From an uncultured Collinsella sp. (lineage in GTDB: Bacteria; Actinomycetota; Coriobacteriia; Coriobacteriales; Coriobacteriaceae), in assembly GCA_900549085.1 (NCBI GenBank), contig URMO01000017.1:1-37520 (forward strand): a DNA stretch of 37,520 nt. Reading direction: 5' to 3'. Shown here one piece after another: positions 23,045-31,743 of the stretch. Position numbers and translations under genes: made by a program. Within the stretch, counting starts at the first letter, position 1. The number at the start of each line of letters is the position of its first letter. The notes beneath the pieces were generated by a model that searched no databases, was not told the DNA's origin, and saw only the letters and a program-made list of their open reading frames with translations.

Positions 23045-26000
23045 TTACTTCTTAATGCTGCGTCCCAAGCGCTCAGCGACCGATGCAACGGCTTCCTCGC
23101 TGGCCGGCCCGCAGCTCACGCAGCCATCATGGGCACGCATCTGGCCGGTGACCTCGTCCATCGCGAGCGGCGCCACCTTCTCGAGCTTAAAGCCCTTGCC
23201 GGCGCGCATGTTCTCCTTGGCCACGCTGATCATGAGCTTAATGCGGTTGAGCTGGTTGACCTCGGATGCACCGGGGTCGTAGTCCACCGCGACGATATTG
23301 CTCTCGGGGTGCTGACGGCGCAGCTCCTTGATCACGGCCTTGCCCACCACGTGGTTGGGCAGGCACGCGAAGGGCTGCGTGCAGATGATGTTGGGCGCAC
23401 CGTGGTCAATCAGATCGAGCATCTCGGCCGTGAGCAGCCAGCCTTCGCCCATGTTGTTGCACACCGAAAGCACCGTGCGGGCTTTGTCGGCCATGGTGCC
23501 GATGCGCTCGGGCGCCTCAAAGCGGCGGGACTTTTCGATCATCTCTTCCACCGGCGTACGCATCCAGTCCACGAGTTTGATGAGCGCCTGCATGCCCGCA
23601 CGCGTGGTAGCAGAGCTTCCCAGCTCGTCCTTCTGTAGCTCGGCGTTGCTCATGGAGTATAGGAAGAAGTCGAGCAGGCCCGGCACCACGGCCTCGCAGC
23701 CCTCGCGCTCGATAACATCGACCACGTGGTTGTTGGCCGTAGGGTGGAACTTGACCAGAATTTCGCCGACCACGCCCACGCGCGGCTTGGTGCCCTCACC
23801 CACGAGCGGCATGGTATCGAACGCATGGATGGCCTCGCGGCACAGCTTGGTGTAGTTGTGGCGGTTGAACTTGGGCGCCAGCTTGCGGGCTCGTGCCATG
23901 TACTCCTCGTAGAGCGCGTTGGCGGCACCGGGCGTGGCCTCGTACGGGCGGCAGCGATAGAGCATCTGCATCATCACGTCACCAAAGAGCACCGCGTACA
24001 CGGCCTGCTTAAGCAGCGCCGGCGTAATCTTAAAGCCGGGGTTATCCTCGCCCAGCGCCACAGCCGAAAGCGAGATCACCGGGATCTCGGGGTGGCCGCT
24101 CTCGCGCAGGGCCTTGCGGATGAGTGCGATGTAGTTGGTGGCGCGGCAGCCACCGCCGGTCTGGCTGATAACCACGGCCGTCTTGGACAGGTCGTACCGA
24201 CCACTCTCGATGGCCTCCATAATCTGGCCCGTTACCAGGATCGACGGATAGCAAATGTCATTGTTCACATAGCGCAGGCCGGCCTCGACGGCGTCGTGAT
24301 CGGTCGAGGGCAGCAGCTCCAGGTTATAGCCGGCACCGCGGAACACCTCTTTGACCAGGTCGAAGTGGATCGGCGCCATCTGCGGGCACAGGATGGTGTA
24401 GCCCTCCTCGCGCATCTGCTCGGTAAAGGGCACCTTGGGCCATGCTGTCGAGGCGCTCTCACGCTGCGCCTCGAACGTGTACTTACGGCTCGCGAACGCG
24501 GGGGCATCCTTGGAGGGGGCCACCGGCGCGGCATCGCCCTGCTCGTAGGCCTCGCCCGCTGCCGTGGCCTCGGCCAAGCGCTCGGCCTCCTGGTCCTTGA
24601 GCGCCGCCATGAGCGAGCGGATGCGGATGCGCGCGGCGCCCAAGTTGGACACCTCGTCAATCTTGAGCACGGTGTAGATCTTGCCGCCGGCCTCAAGGAT
24701 TTCCTGCACCTGGTCGGTGGTCAGAGCGTCCAGACCGCAGCCGAAAGAGTTGAGCTGGATCAGGTCCAGGTCGTTGCGCATCGTCACAAAACGGGCGACG
24801 GCGTACAGGCGGCTGTGGTACATCCACTGGTCGACGACGCGAATCGGACGCTCGGGCTTCACCAGGTGCGCAAGCGAATCCTCGGTAAAGACCGCAAAGC
24901 CAAAGCTCGAGATAAGCTCGGGCAGGGCGTGGTTGATCTCGGGGTCGTTGTGGTAAGGACGGCCGGCGAGTACGATGCCGTGGCCGCCGTGGTCCTCGAC
25001 CCACTTAAGAGCCTCCTCGCCCATGGTCTGGATATCCTCGTGGAAGCGCGCGTCGGCCTCAAAGGCAGCGTTGACGGCGGCATCGACCTCGGAGCGCGTA
25101 ATCTTGGGTCCACGCACGCGACCGCGACCAGCCTCAGCATCGGCCACGCGGTCGACGGCGAGCACCTGATACAGGCGGCGCTTGAGCTCGGTCTTGTCGT
25201 GATAGGGCACAAACGGATACAGGAACTCGATGTTCTGCTCGCGAATCTCGTCGATGTTGAGCGCCAGCGCCGTGGGGTAGCTCATGACGATGGGGCAGTT
25301 ATAGCAGTTGCCAGCCGTCGGATCCTCCTTGCGCTCCCAGCGCACGCACGGCATCCAAATGAAGTCGACATCGCGGTCGATAAGGTTCATCACATGGCCG
25401 TGGCTCATCTTGGCCGGATAGCACACGCTCTCGGACGGCATGGACTCGATGCCCGCCTGGTAGGTCTTCTTGCTCGACTGGTCGGACAGCTGCACGCTAA
25501 AGCCCAGGCGCGTAAAGAACGCGTGCCAGAAGGGATAGTTCTCGTACATGTTGAGTGCGCGCGGGATACCCACGGTGCCGCGCGGGGCCTCGTCGGGACT
25601 CAGCACCTCGCGGTTAAAGAGCAGCTCGTTTTTCTTTTTGAAGAGGTTGGGGGCCTCGGTCTTCTGCTTTTTGTGGCCAGCGCCCTTCTCGCAGCGGTTG
25701 CCGGTAATGAAGCGTCTGCCGCCGCCAAAGTCGTTAACGGTGAGCTGGCAGTTGTTGGAGCAGCGACCGCAGCGGACATGCTTTTGCGTCACAGTAAGGT
25801 GCGCGATGTCCTCGGCCGAAAGGATGGTCGAGGTGCCATCGGCGCCGGCGCGATCGCGGGCGAGCAGGGCCGCACCGTAGGCGCCCATGCAGCCGGCGAT
25901 GTCGGGACGCACGGCATGAACGCCGGTGAGCTGCTCAAATGCGCGCAGCGTGGCATCGGACATAAAGGTGCCGCCCTGGACAATCACCTGGCTGCCGATC

Positions 26001-27826
26001 TCCTTGGGGTCGCGCAGCTTAATGACCTTGAACAGGGCATTCTTGATGACGGAATAGGACAGGCCGGCCGCGATGTCGCCCACCGTGGCGCCTTCCTTTT
26101 GCGCCTGCTTGACGCGCGAGTTCATAAATACCGTGCAGCGGCTGCCCAGGTCGACCGGGGCCTTGGCATGGATGGCGGCGTCGGCGAACGCGCGCACGTC
26201 CATGTTCATAGACACGGCGAAACTCTCGATAAAGCTGCCGCAGCCCGACGAGCAGGCCTCGTTGAGCATGATGTGCTCGATAACGCCGTCCTTGACGCGC
26301 AGGCACTTCATGTCCTGGCCGCCAATGTCCAGAATAAACTCGACGCCGGGCAGGAACGCCTTGGCGCCGCGCAGGTGCGCGACGGTCTCGATCTCGCCGG
26401 AGTCGGCCTTGAGGGCCTCGATGAGCAGGGCCTCACCATAACCGGTGGTGGTCACGTGACCGATGGTGCAGCCCTCGGGGATGTGGTTGTAGAAATCGGC
26501 CATGATGACCTTGGCCGTGCCCAGGATGTCGCCGTTGTTGTTGCCGTACCAGGTGTGCAGCAGCTGGCCGTCCTCGCCCACGAGCGCGGCCTTCATGGTG
26601 GTGGAGCCGGCGTCGATGCCGATGAACACGCGGCCGGTGTAGCCGTCGAGCTTGCCCTTGGGGACGACCTCGGTGTCGTGGCGGGTTTTGAACTCGGCAA
26701 AGTCCTCGTCGGTGGCAAAGAGCGGGTCCAGGCGCTCGACCTCGGCACCCTGTGTGTCGCCCAAGCTGTCGATGGCCTCGATGAGCTGCGGGAACGTGCT
26801 GAGCTTGTTGGACTCGTGCGCCATGGCAGCGCCGCTCGCCACAAACAGGTGAGCGTTTTGGGGCACGATACGGTGCTCCTCGTCCAAGTTGAGCGTGAGG
26901 TAGAAGCGGTGGCGCAGCTCGGAGAGATACTGCAGCGGGCCGCCCAGGAAGGCGACGTTGCCGCGGATGGGACGGCCGCACGCCAGGCCCGAGATGGTCT
27001 GGGTCACGACAGCCTGGAAGATGGAGGCAGCCACGTCCTCGGGGCGGGCGCCCTCGTTGAGCAGCGGCTGGACATCGGTCTTGGCAAAAACGCCGCAGCG
27101 GCTGGCGATGGGATAGATGGTGGTGGCGTTGGCCGCGAGCTCGTTGAGGCCGCTGGCATCGGTGTGCAGCAGGGTTGCCATCTGATCGATGAACGCACCC
27201 GTGCCGCCGGCGCAGGTGCCGTTCATGCGCTGCTCGATGCCGTTGTCGAAGTAGATGATCTTAGCGTCCTCGCCGCCCAGCTCGATGGCGACATCGGTCG
27301 CCGGGATAAGGGTCTCGACAGCGCGTTTGCTGGCGATGACCTCCTGGACAAACTCCAGGTCGAGCCACTGGGACAGCAGCAGGCCGCCCGAGCCGGTAAT
27401 GGCACAGGTCATTTGGGCAGCCGGCAGCACGGTCGCAGCACCCTCGAACAAGTCGCGGGCGCAGGCACGGACGTCGGTGTGGTGGCGCTGGTACTTGGCG
27501 TAGACAATCTGGTTGTCGTCGTTGAGCACGGCGAGCTTAACGGTGGTGGAGCCCACGTCAATGCCCAGGTGCAGGCTGCCGCGAGCGTTCTCGGGGTTGA
27601 AGATCGCGCCTTCGGGGGCCTGGCCGGCGGCTACGGGCTCAGCGGCGGTGGCGGGCTCGCTAGCGACGGACGTCTCCCCTGCCGCGTTCTTGGCATCGGC
27701 AACTGCCTCGGCAACTTTCTCGGCAGCTGCGGTCGCGGCCTTCTGCGCGGCGTCCACCACGGTGGGCGCGGCCTCGCGTGCGGCAGCGACCATACGGTCC
27801 TTAATGCCCTCGACGAGTTTGCTCAT
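23045..27826 (-). CDS. Giant 2-hydroxyacyl-CoA dehydratase activase-type fusion protein
   Basis: This 1593-residue protein joins several parts. Residues 1-80 are an Ala-rich helical extension. Two BadF/BcrA-type ASKHA ATPase domains follow (about 84-340, LHLGIDVGSTTVK; about 400-660, FIGIDAGSTTMK). Each carries cluster-type cysteines (TCAGGTGAFID and SRCGVFAKTD; ACSSGCGSFIE and SRCTVFMNS). A Cys-rich linker RCGRCSNNC (686-694) precedes a DUF2229 domain (about 751-970). The C-terminal part resembles dehydratase subunits (about 1145-1530) and ends with a DGCVSCGP pair. Classic activases (HgdC) use ATP to push an electron into a 2-hydroxyacyl-CoA dehydratase. COG1924-3580-3581 fusions like this are known in anaerobes, but their substrate is not. 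ATG at 27826 has GAGGAGAG upstream, 11 bases after the TetR gene. No separate dehydratase subunits are nearby. Oxygen-sensitive, cytosolic function is inferred. Confidence 0.88.
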   Translation of the reverse strand: MSKLVEGIKDRMVAAAREAAPTVVDAAQKAATAAAEKVAEAVADAKNAAGETSVASEPATAAEPVAAGQAPEGAIFNPENARGSLHLGIDVGSTTVKLAVLNDDNQIVYAKYQRHHTDVRACARDLFEGAATVLPAAQMTCAITGSGGLLLSQWLDLEFVQEVIASKRAVETLIPATDVAIELGGEDAKIIYFDNGIEQRMNGTCAGGTGAFIDQMATLLHTDASGLNELAANATTIYPIASRCGVFAKTDVQPLLNEGARPEDVAASIFQAVVTQTISGLACGRPIRGNVAFLGGPLQYLSELRHRFYLTLNLDEEHRIVPQNAHLFVASGAAMAHESNKLSTFPQLIEAIDSLGDTQGAEVERLDPLFATDEDFAEFKTRHDTEVVPKGKLDGYTGRVFIGIDAGSTTMKAALVGEDGQLLHTWYGNNNGDILGTAKVIMADFYNHIPEGCTIGHVTTTGYGEALLIEALKADSGEIETVAHLRGAKAFLPGVEFILDIGGQDMKCLRVKDGVIEHIMLNEACSSGCGSFIESFAVSMNMDVRAFADAAIHAKAPVDLGSRCTVFMNSRVKQAQKEGATVGDIAAGLSYSVIKNALFKVIKLRDPKEIGSQVIVQGGTFMSDATLRAFEQLTGVHAVRPDIAGCMGAYGAALLARDRAGADGTSTILSAEDIAHLTVTQKHVRCGRCSNNCQLTVNDFGGGRRFITGNRCEKGAGHKKQKTEAPNLFKKKNELLFNREVLSPDEAPRGTVGIPRALNMYENYPFWHAFFTRLGFSVQLSDQSSKKTYQAGIESMPSESVCYPAKMSHGHVMNLIDRDVDFIWMPCVRWERKEDPTAGNCYNCPIVMSYPTALALNIDEIREQNIEFLYPFVPYHDKTELKRRLYQVLAVDRVADAEAGRGRVRGPKITRSEVDAAVNAAFEADARFHEDIQTMGEEALKWVEDHGGHGIVLAGRPYHNDPEINHALPELISSFGFAVFTEDSLAHLVKPERPIRVVDQWMYHSRLYAVARFVTMRNDLDLIQLNSFGCGLDALTTDQVQEILEAGGKIYTVLKIDEVSNLGAARIRIRSLMAALKDQEAERLAEATAAGEAYEQGDAAPVAPSKDAPAFASRKYTFEAQRESASTAWPKVPFTEQMREEGYTILCPQMAPIHFDLVKEVFRGAGYNLELLPSTDHDAVEAGLRYVNNDICYPSILVTGQIMEAIESGRYDLSKTAVVISQTGGGCRATNYIALIRKALRESGHPEIPVISLSAVALGEDNPGFKITPALLKQAVYAVLFGDVMMQMLYRCRPYEATPGAANALYEEYMARARKLAPKFNRHNYTKLCREAIHAFDTMPLVGEGTKPRVGVVGEILVKFHPTANNHVVDVIEREGCEAVVPGLLDFFLYSMSNAELQKDELGSSATTRAGMQALIKLVDWMRTPVEEMIEKSRRFEAPERIGTMADKARTVLSVCNNMGEGWLLTAEMLDLIDHGAPNIICTQPFACLPNHVVGKAVIKELRRQHPESNIVAVDYDPGASEVNQLNRIKLMISVAKENMRAGKGFKLEKVAPLAMDEVTGQMRAHDGCVSCGPASEEAVASVAERLGRSIKK

Positions 27827-27837
27827 TGTCTCTCCTC

Positions 27838-28548
27838 TTAGTTGTTGGACTCGACGGCTGCGGCGGTGTCGGCCGTGTCCTCGAGCTGCAGGTTCAATAG
27901 CTTCATGCCGTATTCCGGCACGTTGATATCGATGGGTTGGCCATACAGGTCACCAGGGCGCACAAAAGCGAGCACCGTCATAATGCGCGCCATGGCCTCG
28001 GGCGATTCGGTGAGCCCACGCTCAAACCAGCGCTGAATCATGCCGACCTCGGCACTCACGACGTAGGTGACGTAGTAGTCAAAGAACGTGCCCAGCGCCA
28101 GGCCCAAAATGCCCGTCTGCGCACGCGGCACCACAGCCTCACGCGCGGTATCGATAATCCTTTTAATGAAGGCCTGGTCGCCGCCCGGACCCAGCAGCGC
28201 ACCGATTAAGTCGCGGTTGGCCGCAAGATAACGCAGCAGCTCAACCGAACCGGGCGCCGGCTCGAGCTCATCGATGTTGTGATAGAGATCAGGCAGCTGA
28301 GCTGCGGTGATGAGCTCAATGCGCTCACGGATCTCGGCCAGCAAGCCGTCCTCGATTTGATTGATAAAGTCGGGGATATCGCGGTAGTGCGAATAGAACG
28401 TGCGGCGCGTAAGGCCGGCACGCTCGGTGAGCGACGCGACGTTAATGCGCGAAAGGTCGCCGCTTTCGGCAAGCTCGCTGGCAAGCGCCTGGCGAAGGGC
28501 ACGCTGCGAGCGAAGGGACCGGCGATCGCATTTCTCGAGCTGGGACAA
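27838..28548 (-). CDS. TetR-family regulator of the activase operon
   Basis: This 236-residue protein has an N-terminal TetR helix-turn-helix (about 14-60, with INVASLTERAGLTRRTFYSHYRD) and a helical ligand-binding C-terminal domain (LGPGGDQAFIKRI, FFDYYVTYVVSAEVGM) of the kind seen in TetR_C_8 or DhaS-like regulators. The start is TTG at 28548, supported by AAGGAGG immediately upstream; no ATG in this frame is placed as well. The stop lies 11 bases before the activase ATG, so the two genes form one operon. Two palindromes 21 bp apart upstream (28571-28614) are probably its operators, giving autoregulation of the whole operon. The inducer is unknown; an acyl-CoA or related metabolite is plausible from context. 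Confidence 0.88.
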   Translation of the reverse strand: MSQLEKCDRRSLRSQRALRQALASELAESGDLSRINVASLTERAGLTRRTFYSHYRDIPDFINQIEDGLLAEIRERIELITAAQLPDLYHNIDELEPAPGSVELLRYLAANRDLIGALLGPGGDQAFIKRIIDTAREAVVPRAQTGILGLALGTFFDYYVTYVVSAEVGMIQRWFERGLTESPEAMARIMTVLAFVRPGDLYGQPIDINVPEYGMKLLNLQLEDTADTAAAVESNN

Positions 28549-28570
28549 GCGTCCTCCTTGTTACTCAGCC

Positions 28571-28614
28571 TGTGCGCTATTGCACAGTGCGAGTATTATT
28601 GCACACCGTGTGCA
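28571..28614. promoter_or_regulatory. Candidate tandem operator for the TetR regulator
   Basis: TGCACACCGTGTGCA (28600-28614) is a perfect 7-1-7 palindrome. GCACAGTGC (28582-28590) is a second, shorter one, and TGTGC (28571-28575) pairs with GCACA (28582-28586). The centres of the two palindromes are 21 bp apart, two DNA turns. They lie 20-65 bases upstream of the TTG start and around TAATAC on the minus strand, a possible -10 box. Confidence 0.6.
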
Positions 28615-28639
28615 TCAACACGTAAAGGCAATATTTTGG

Positions 28640-28670
28640 ATGTGACGAAGGGGCAGTCCCTTTGCCACAT
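28640..28670. repeat. Hairpin of the CWGTCCC palindrome family
   Basis: ATGTGACGAA (28640-28649) and TTTGCCACAT (28661-28670) pair at 8 of 10 positions around GGGGCAGTCCC. The half-element reads CAGTCCCTTTGCCACAT, the same layout as at 12877, 15115 and 15198. It abuts the stop codon of the HAD phosphatase gene. Confidence 0.55.
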
Positions 28671-29527
28671 TATTCGATGACGGTGCGGGAGTTTTGCTTG
28701 TGCATGGTGGCGAGCATGTGTTTGGGGACGGCGTGGACCATGCAGCTGCCGATGGTCGCGCTCGCGGCGGCCTTAGCTGCATCGCTTGCGTTTTTGGTCG
28801 CGTAGCTGTGGCGGAAACGCTTGAGCATGGCGATGTCGTTGCCGCCGTCGCCGTAAACCGCGACCTCGTCCTCGGCAATACCGTAGTAACCCGCCAGCCA
28901 GGCCACACTCTCGCCCTTGTTGCACGCCACGTCCGTGATCTCGAACATCACCGGATCGAACGGCGCGTTGACCACGCGGTCCGAACGCTCGGCCAAATAC
29001 GCCTTAAGGTCGCGCTCCAGCTCGGGCGAGGTCACGCGGCAGTTGATCTTGCACACATCGTGGCGCAGGATGTCACCGATCGACTGGTCGAAATACTGTT
29101 CCTCGTGATACCCGCCACGTGCACGCATGCCACGCATCACGATGCGCTTGATAGGGCTGTCCTTCTTAAAACCCGCCTGGTGCATCTCGAACGAACCGCT
29201 CGAGAACATGCCGTCGGGCGTGGAGCAGTCGAAGCAAATGTCCGGGAACGCCTTGAGCAGCTCCTCGGTAACCTGCGGGTCGATGGTCCAGGTCTTGAGC
29301 ACCTCGCCATGACTGTCGCGCACGATGGAGCCGTTAGAGCAGCAGGCATCGAGTGCCAGACCTGTAAAGCCATGTTCACCGATCGGCAACGTCGAGCGCC
29401 CGGTCGCGGGAACCACATGCAGGCCAGCCTCGGTCAGCTCGCGAATGGCACGGCGAATGGTCCCATCCGCCTCGTGCAGGGCGTTCAGCAGCGTTCCGTC
29501 TAAGTCACTCGCGAACATCTTGATCAT
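28670..29527 (-). CDS. Cof-type HAD-superfamily phosphatase
   Basis: This 285-residue protein has the HAD motif I FASDLDGTLL (nucleophile Asp 8), motif II PATGRS, a large C2-type cap domain, a Lys-containing CNKGESVAWL and motif IV YGDGGNDIAMLK. Cof/YidA-type HADs dephosphorylate sugar phosphates, nucleotides or cofactor precursors in the cytosol; the substrate is not readable. ATG at 29527 is preferred over 29533 because AAGGAG is then 10 bases away rather than 4. It lies downstream of an MFS gene on the same strand. Its ribosome binding site is locked in a perfect 16-bp hairpin (29533-29576), suggesting translational control. Confidence 0.9.
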   Translation of the reverse strand: MIKMFASDLDGTLLNALHEADGTIRRAIRELTEAGLHVVPATGRSTLPIGEHGFTGLALDACCSNGSIVRDSHGEVLKTWTIDPQVTEELLKAFPDICFDCSTPDGMFSSGSFEMHQAGFKKDSPIKRIVMRGMRARGGYHEEQYFDQSIGDILRHDVCKINCRVTSPELERDLKAYLAERSDRVVNAPFDPVMFEITDVACNKGESVAWLAGYYGIAEDEVAVYGDGGNDIAMLKRFRHSYATKNASDAAKAAASATIGSCMVHAVPKHMLATMHKQNSRTVIE

Positions 29528-29532
29528 GGGCA

Positions 29533-29576
29533 TGCCTCTCCTTCGTCTGCACGATATTGTAGACGAAGGAGAGGCA
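29533..29576 (-). promoter_or_regulatory. Hairpin covering the ribosome binding site of the HAD gene
   Basis: TGCCTCTCCTTCGTCT (29533-29548) and AGACGAAGGAGAGGCA (29561-29576) are a perfect 16-bp inverted repeat with a 12-base loop. In the minus-strand mRNA the later arm contains AAGGAG and ends on the first base of an AUG, so the hairpin would hide the start site. There is no U-run after it, which argues against a simple terminator. Confidence 0.65.
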
Positions 29577-29642
29577 CGCCCAAACAATGCCGTCCCGGCG
29601 CGGCGTACCACCGCCTCCACAAATTCACGGTGCCCCAGCACG

Positions 29643-30905
29643 TTAAGACAATCGCCACAAGCGACTTTTCAGCCGATAAAACAGCGCCGTCGTCAACGTC
29701 AGCACCGCCAACATGCCTGCGAATACAATCGCCGGTGTCCATCGATCATATGCGAGCCCGTAAACCAATTGGCCAATAGGCGTTGCACAGGAAAGCATCA
29801 TATAAACGAGTGCCAGCACTTTTCCGCAGAGTTCCTTTGGCGCTGACCGCTGAACAAATGAAACGATTTCGACCGATGCAATGCTTGCCCACGCCATGAC
29901 CCATGCCGAGCCGGCCGCAAGCGCGGCAAACGCTAATTCATCAGGACCGCTCAGTAGCGTGACAATAATCGGTACGACTCCAAAACAAATCATCGCAACA
30001 TATCGACATATGCCCTTGAAGGAAAAACGATGCGGCCAAATACCGACCAAACCACTGCCGACAAGACCACCTAAGCCCATAGCCACCTCAATAATCCCAA
30101 CAAAGGATGATTGCATTCCGAGATGCTTTGCAACAATAACGGGAGCACCAATCGTTAACCCAACTAACGCAAGGTTCAAAATAGCCGCAAGCAAAAACAC
30201 AACGAGCAATGATGCGTTTTGAAACAGGTACCGAATCGACTCCCGAAAATCGCTTCGGCATGTCGAGCAAGTCGTACTGTCCCCTGCCATTCCAGATGAG
30301 GCATTTTGCTTGAGTGCGCCCCCGAACAGTAGGGCTGACATCGCAAACGTCAACGCCGCGGTTTCGCATAGAGCATCGATACCAAAGCACCCATAGACTG
30401 CCGTCCCGACTACAGGCCCCAAGATATTGCTCGTCATGGTTATCTGCGAGACCAACGCAGTGGCACGCTCAACCTTTTCTGGGCCCGTCATGCGCACCGT
30501 CTCAATTTGAAGCATCGGCTTCAGCAACGATTGGATGCCATATTGGACGCAAAGCATTGCTGTCACGACAACCGCAAGAGGCAGCGACCGCTTCATGGGG
30601 ATAAACAACAGCGATGCAGCCATCAGAACAATGCCGAGCACCACAAGAACCCCGCGATGTCTCCCCCGATCCGCCAATATTCCGCCAGCCGGAGTCGCAA
30701 GCACGCCCGGTATGAACGCTATCGCCGCGACGGCGCCATATAACGTTGACGAGCCGCTGCAATCGAACAAGTAAAGCGGGCACGCAAAGCACAGTGCCGA
30801 CAACATCGAATACGCGCACAGCTGTGCAACAAGAAGACCGAAAAGCCTGATAGATCGCACTGTTTTTGGCGCCAATGAAACGCTAATTCTTCGCATCCCA
30901 GCCAT
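29643..30905 (-). CDS. MFS-family efflux-type transporter
   Basis: This 420-residue protein has about 12 hydrophobic segments and major-facilitator features, such as YGAVAAIAFIPGVLATPAGGILADRGRHRGVLVVLG (membrane segment 2, loop 2-3 motif) and a central polar loop (about 205-225). It resembles Bacillus-type drug or macrolide efflux MFS proteins; the substrate is not known. The ATG at 30905 follows a G-rich GGGGGCAGG; 30896 is an alternative. Its GC is clearly lower than in the neighbouring genes, so horizontal transfer is likely. A TetR gene lies directly upstream on the same strand, and the gap holds a promoter and operator, which suggests inducible efflux. Confidence 0.85.
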   Translation of the reverse strand: MAGMRRISVSLAPKTVRSIRLFGLLVAQLCAYSMLSALCFACPLYLFDCSGSSTLYGAVAAIAFIPGVLATPAGGILADRGRHRGVLVVLGIVLMAASLLFIPMKRSLPLAVVVTAMLCVQYGIQSLLKPMLQIETVRMTGPEKVERATALVSQITMTSNILGPVVGTAVYGCFGIDALCETAALTFAMSALLFGGALKQNASSGMAGDSTTCSTCRSDFRESIRYLFQNASLLVVFLLAAILNLALVGLTIGAPVIVAKHLGMQSSFVGIIEVAMGLGGLVGSGLVGIWPHRFSFKGICRYVAMICFGVVPIIVTLLSGPDELAFAALAAGSAWVMAWASIASVEIVSFVQRSAPKELCGKVLALVYMMLSCATPIGQLVYGLAYDRWTPAIVFAGMLAVLTLTTALFYRLKSRLWRLS

Positions 30906-30919
30906 AAGCCTGCCCCCAA

Positions 30920-31001
30920 ATACATACCTATAGTATGTATTTAATGACTTGAAAAGGGCAGCCGTGGCTACCCTCGCAAATCAATTACATACCGTTGGTA
31001 T
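30920..31001 (-). promoter_or_regulatory. Promoter and candidate TetR operator of the MFS gene
   Basis: ATACATAC (30920-30927) and GTATGTAT (30933-30940) form an 8-5-8 palindrome. ATACC-GTT-GGTAT (30989-31001) is a second one, and TACATACC is shared by both (30921 and 30986). On the minus strand TTTTCA (30955-30950) and TATAGG (30932-30927) are 17 bases apart, so the first palindrome sits on the -10 box. Confidence 0.5.
30952..30973 (-). terminator. Small hairpin between tetR and the MFS gene
   Basis: On the minus strand GGGTAGCC and GGCTGCCC form a short stem followed by TTTTC. It could end or weaken tetR transcription before the MFS promoter. Confidence 0.4.
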
Positions 31002-31006
31002 CTATA

Positions 31007-31669
31007 TTACCACCCGGCGCGGTCCCATACGTCCCAAATCTGGGCCGTTGTCTGGAGCACTTCATTACCCAAATCAAGCCCCACCGCGGCCGCCATCTGC
31101 GCCAAGCATTGCGCGCGAGCGAGCATTCGGTCCTTGGATTCAAGCGGACGGAACAATGGCAGCAGCCAAAGATTCGCCAACAACGATACGGCCTCCGCCG
31201 CTTCGCGCGGGCATTCGCACGCAATGGAGCCGTCGGCGATGCCCTCCTCGATCACTGGCAAGAGACAGCCATCGGCCGACTCGTCGAACGAGCCCTGGTA
31301 CTGCATCGCCAGTAGACGCGAGCTTTTTACCGGATCTGCCGCAGGATGCATGCGTGCCCATAGCTCAATTTGTGGAACGACGGACTCGGGCGCGTACAGC
31401 CGCTTGAGCTTTTGGGCTCCGTTCATATTACCGATACCAAGCGTTGAGCGGCGGCGCTCAACAATCGGAGCCATTGCCCGATCAAATGCGGCGTTGAAAA
31501 TCTCCTCTTTGCTCTTAAAGTGATGATAGACAGCACCCTTGGTCATGCCATCGAGGCGGTCGACGATGTCTTGAATGCTCGTCCCCTCATAACCCTGTGC
31601 GCAGAATAGCTCCAGCGCCGCGTCGAGAATCTTCGCGACCGTCTCCTCGGGATATTTATTACGACCCAT
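31007..31669 (-). CDS. TetR-family regulator, likely of the MFS transporter
   Basis: This 220-residue protein has a typical TetR N-terminal domain (about 5-55: ETVAKILDAALELFCAQGYEG and MTKGAVYHHFKSKEEIF) and a helical sensor domain with several hydrophobic stretches. ATG at 31669 is chosen because the upstream alternative at 31705 would add an unrelated 12-residue tail. The ribosome binding site is a weak GGATGG lying in one arm of a leader inverted repeat (31677-31730). It lies 101 bases upstream of the MFS gene, with palindromes in that gap. The most likely role is repression of the efflux gene and release by its substrate; this is inference from position. Confidence 0.88.
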   Translation of the reverse strand: MGRNKYPEETVAKILDAALELFCAQGYEGTSIQDIVDRLDGMTKGAVYHHFKSKEEIFNAAFDRAMAPIVERRRSTLGIGNMNGAQKLKRLYAPESVVPQIELWARMHPAADPVKSSRLLAMQYQGSFDESADGCLLPVIEEGIADGSIACECPREAAEAVSLLANLWLLPLFRPLESKDRMLARAQCLAQMAAAVGLDLGNEVLQTTAQIWDVWDRAGW

Positions 31670-31676
31670 AATCCGT

Positions 31677-31730
31677 CCATCCGCAACGCAAGTCTTGTGC
31701 CTCATTGCAGTATTTTAACGTTGCGGATGG
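31677..31730. promoter_or_regulatory. 12-bp inverted repeat in the tetR leader
   Basis: CCATCCGCAACG (31677-31688) is perfectly inverted at 31719-31730, with a 30-base centre. The arm nearer the gene holds the ribosome binding region seven bases before the ATG. It could be a leader hairpin or a divided operator. It starts 13 bases beyond the PII gene stop. Confidence 0.5.
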
Positions 31731-31743
31731 CAGGCGTTCGATC

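Noticed and set aside
23726..27841. 1371-codon open frame on the plus strand
   Set aside because: It is antisense to the activase gene, lacks any recognisable motif, and arises from GC-rich third codon positions. The minus-strand frame has clear ASKHA motifs and a ribosome binding site.
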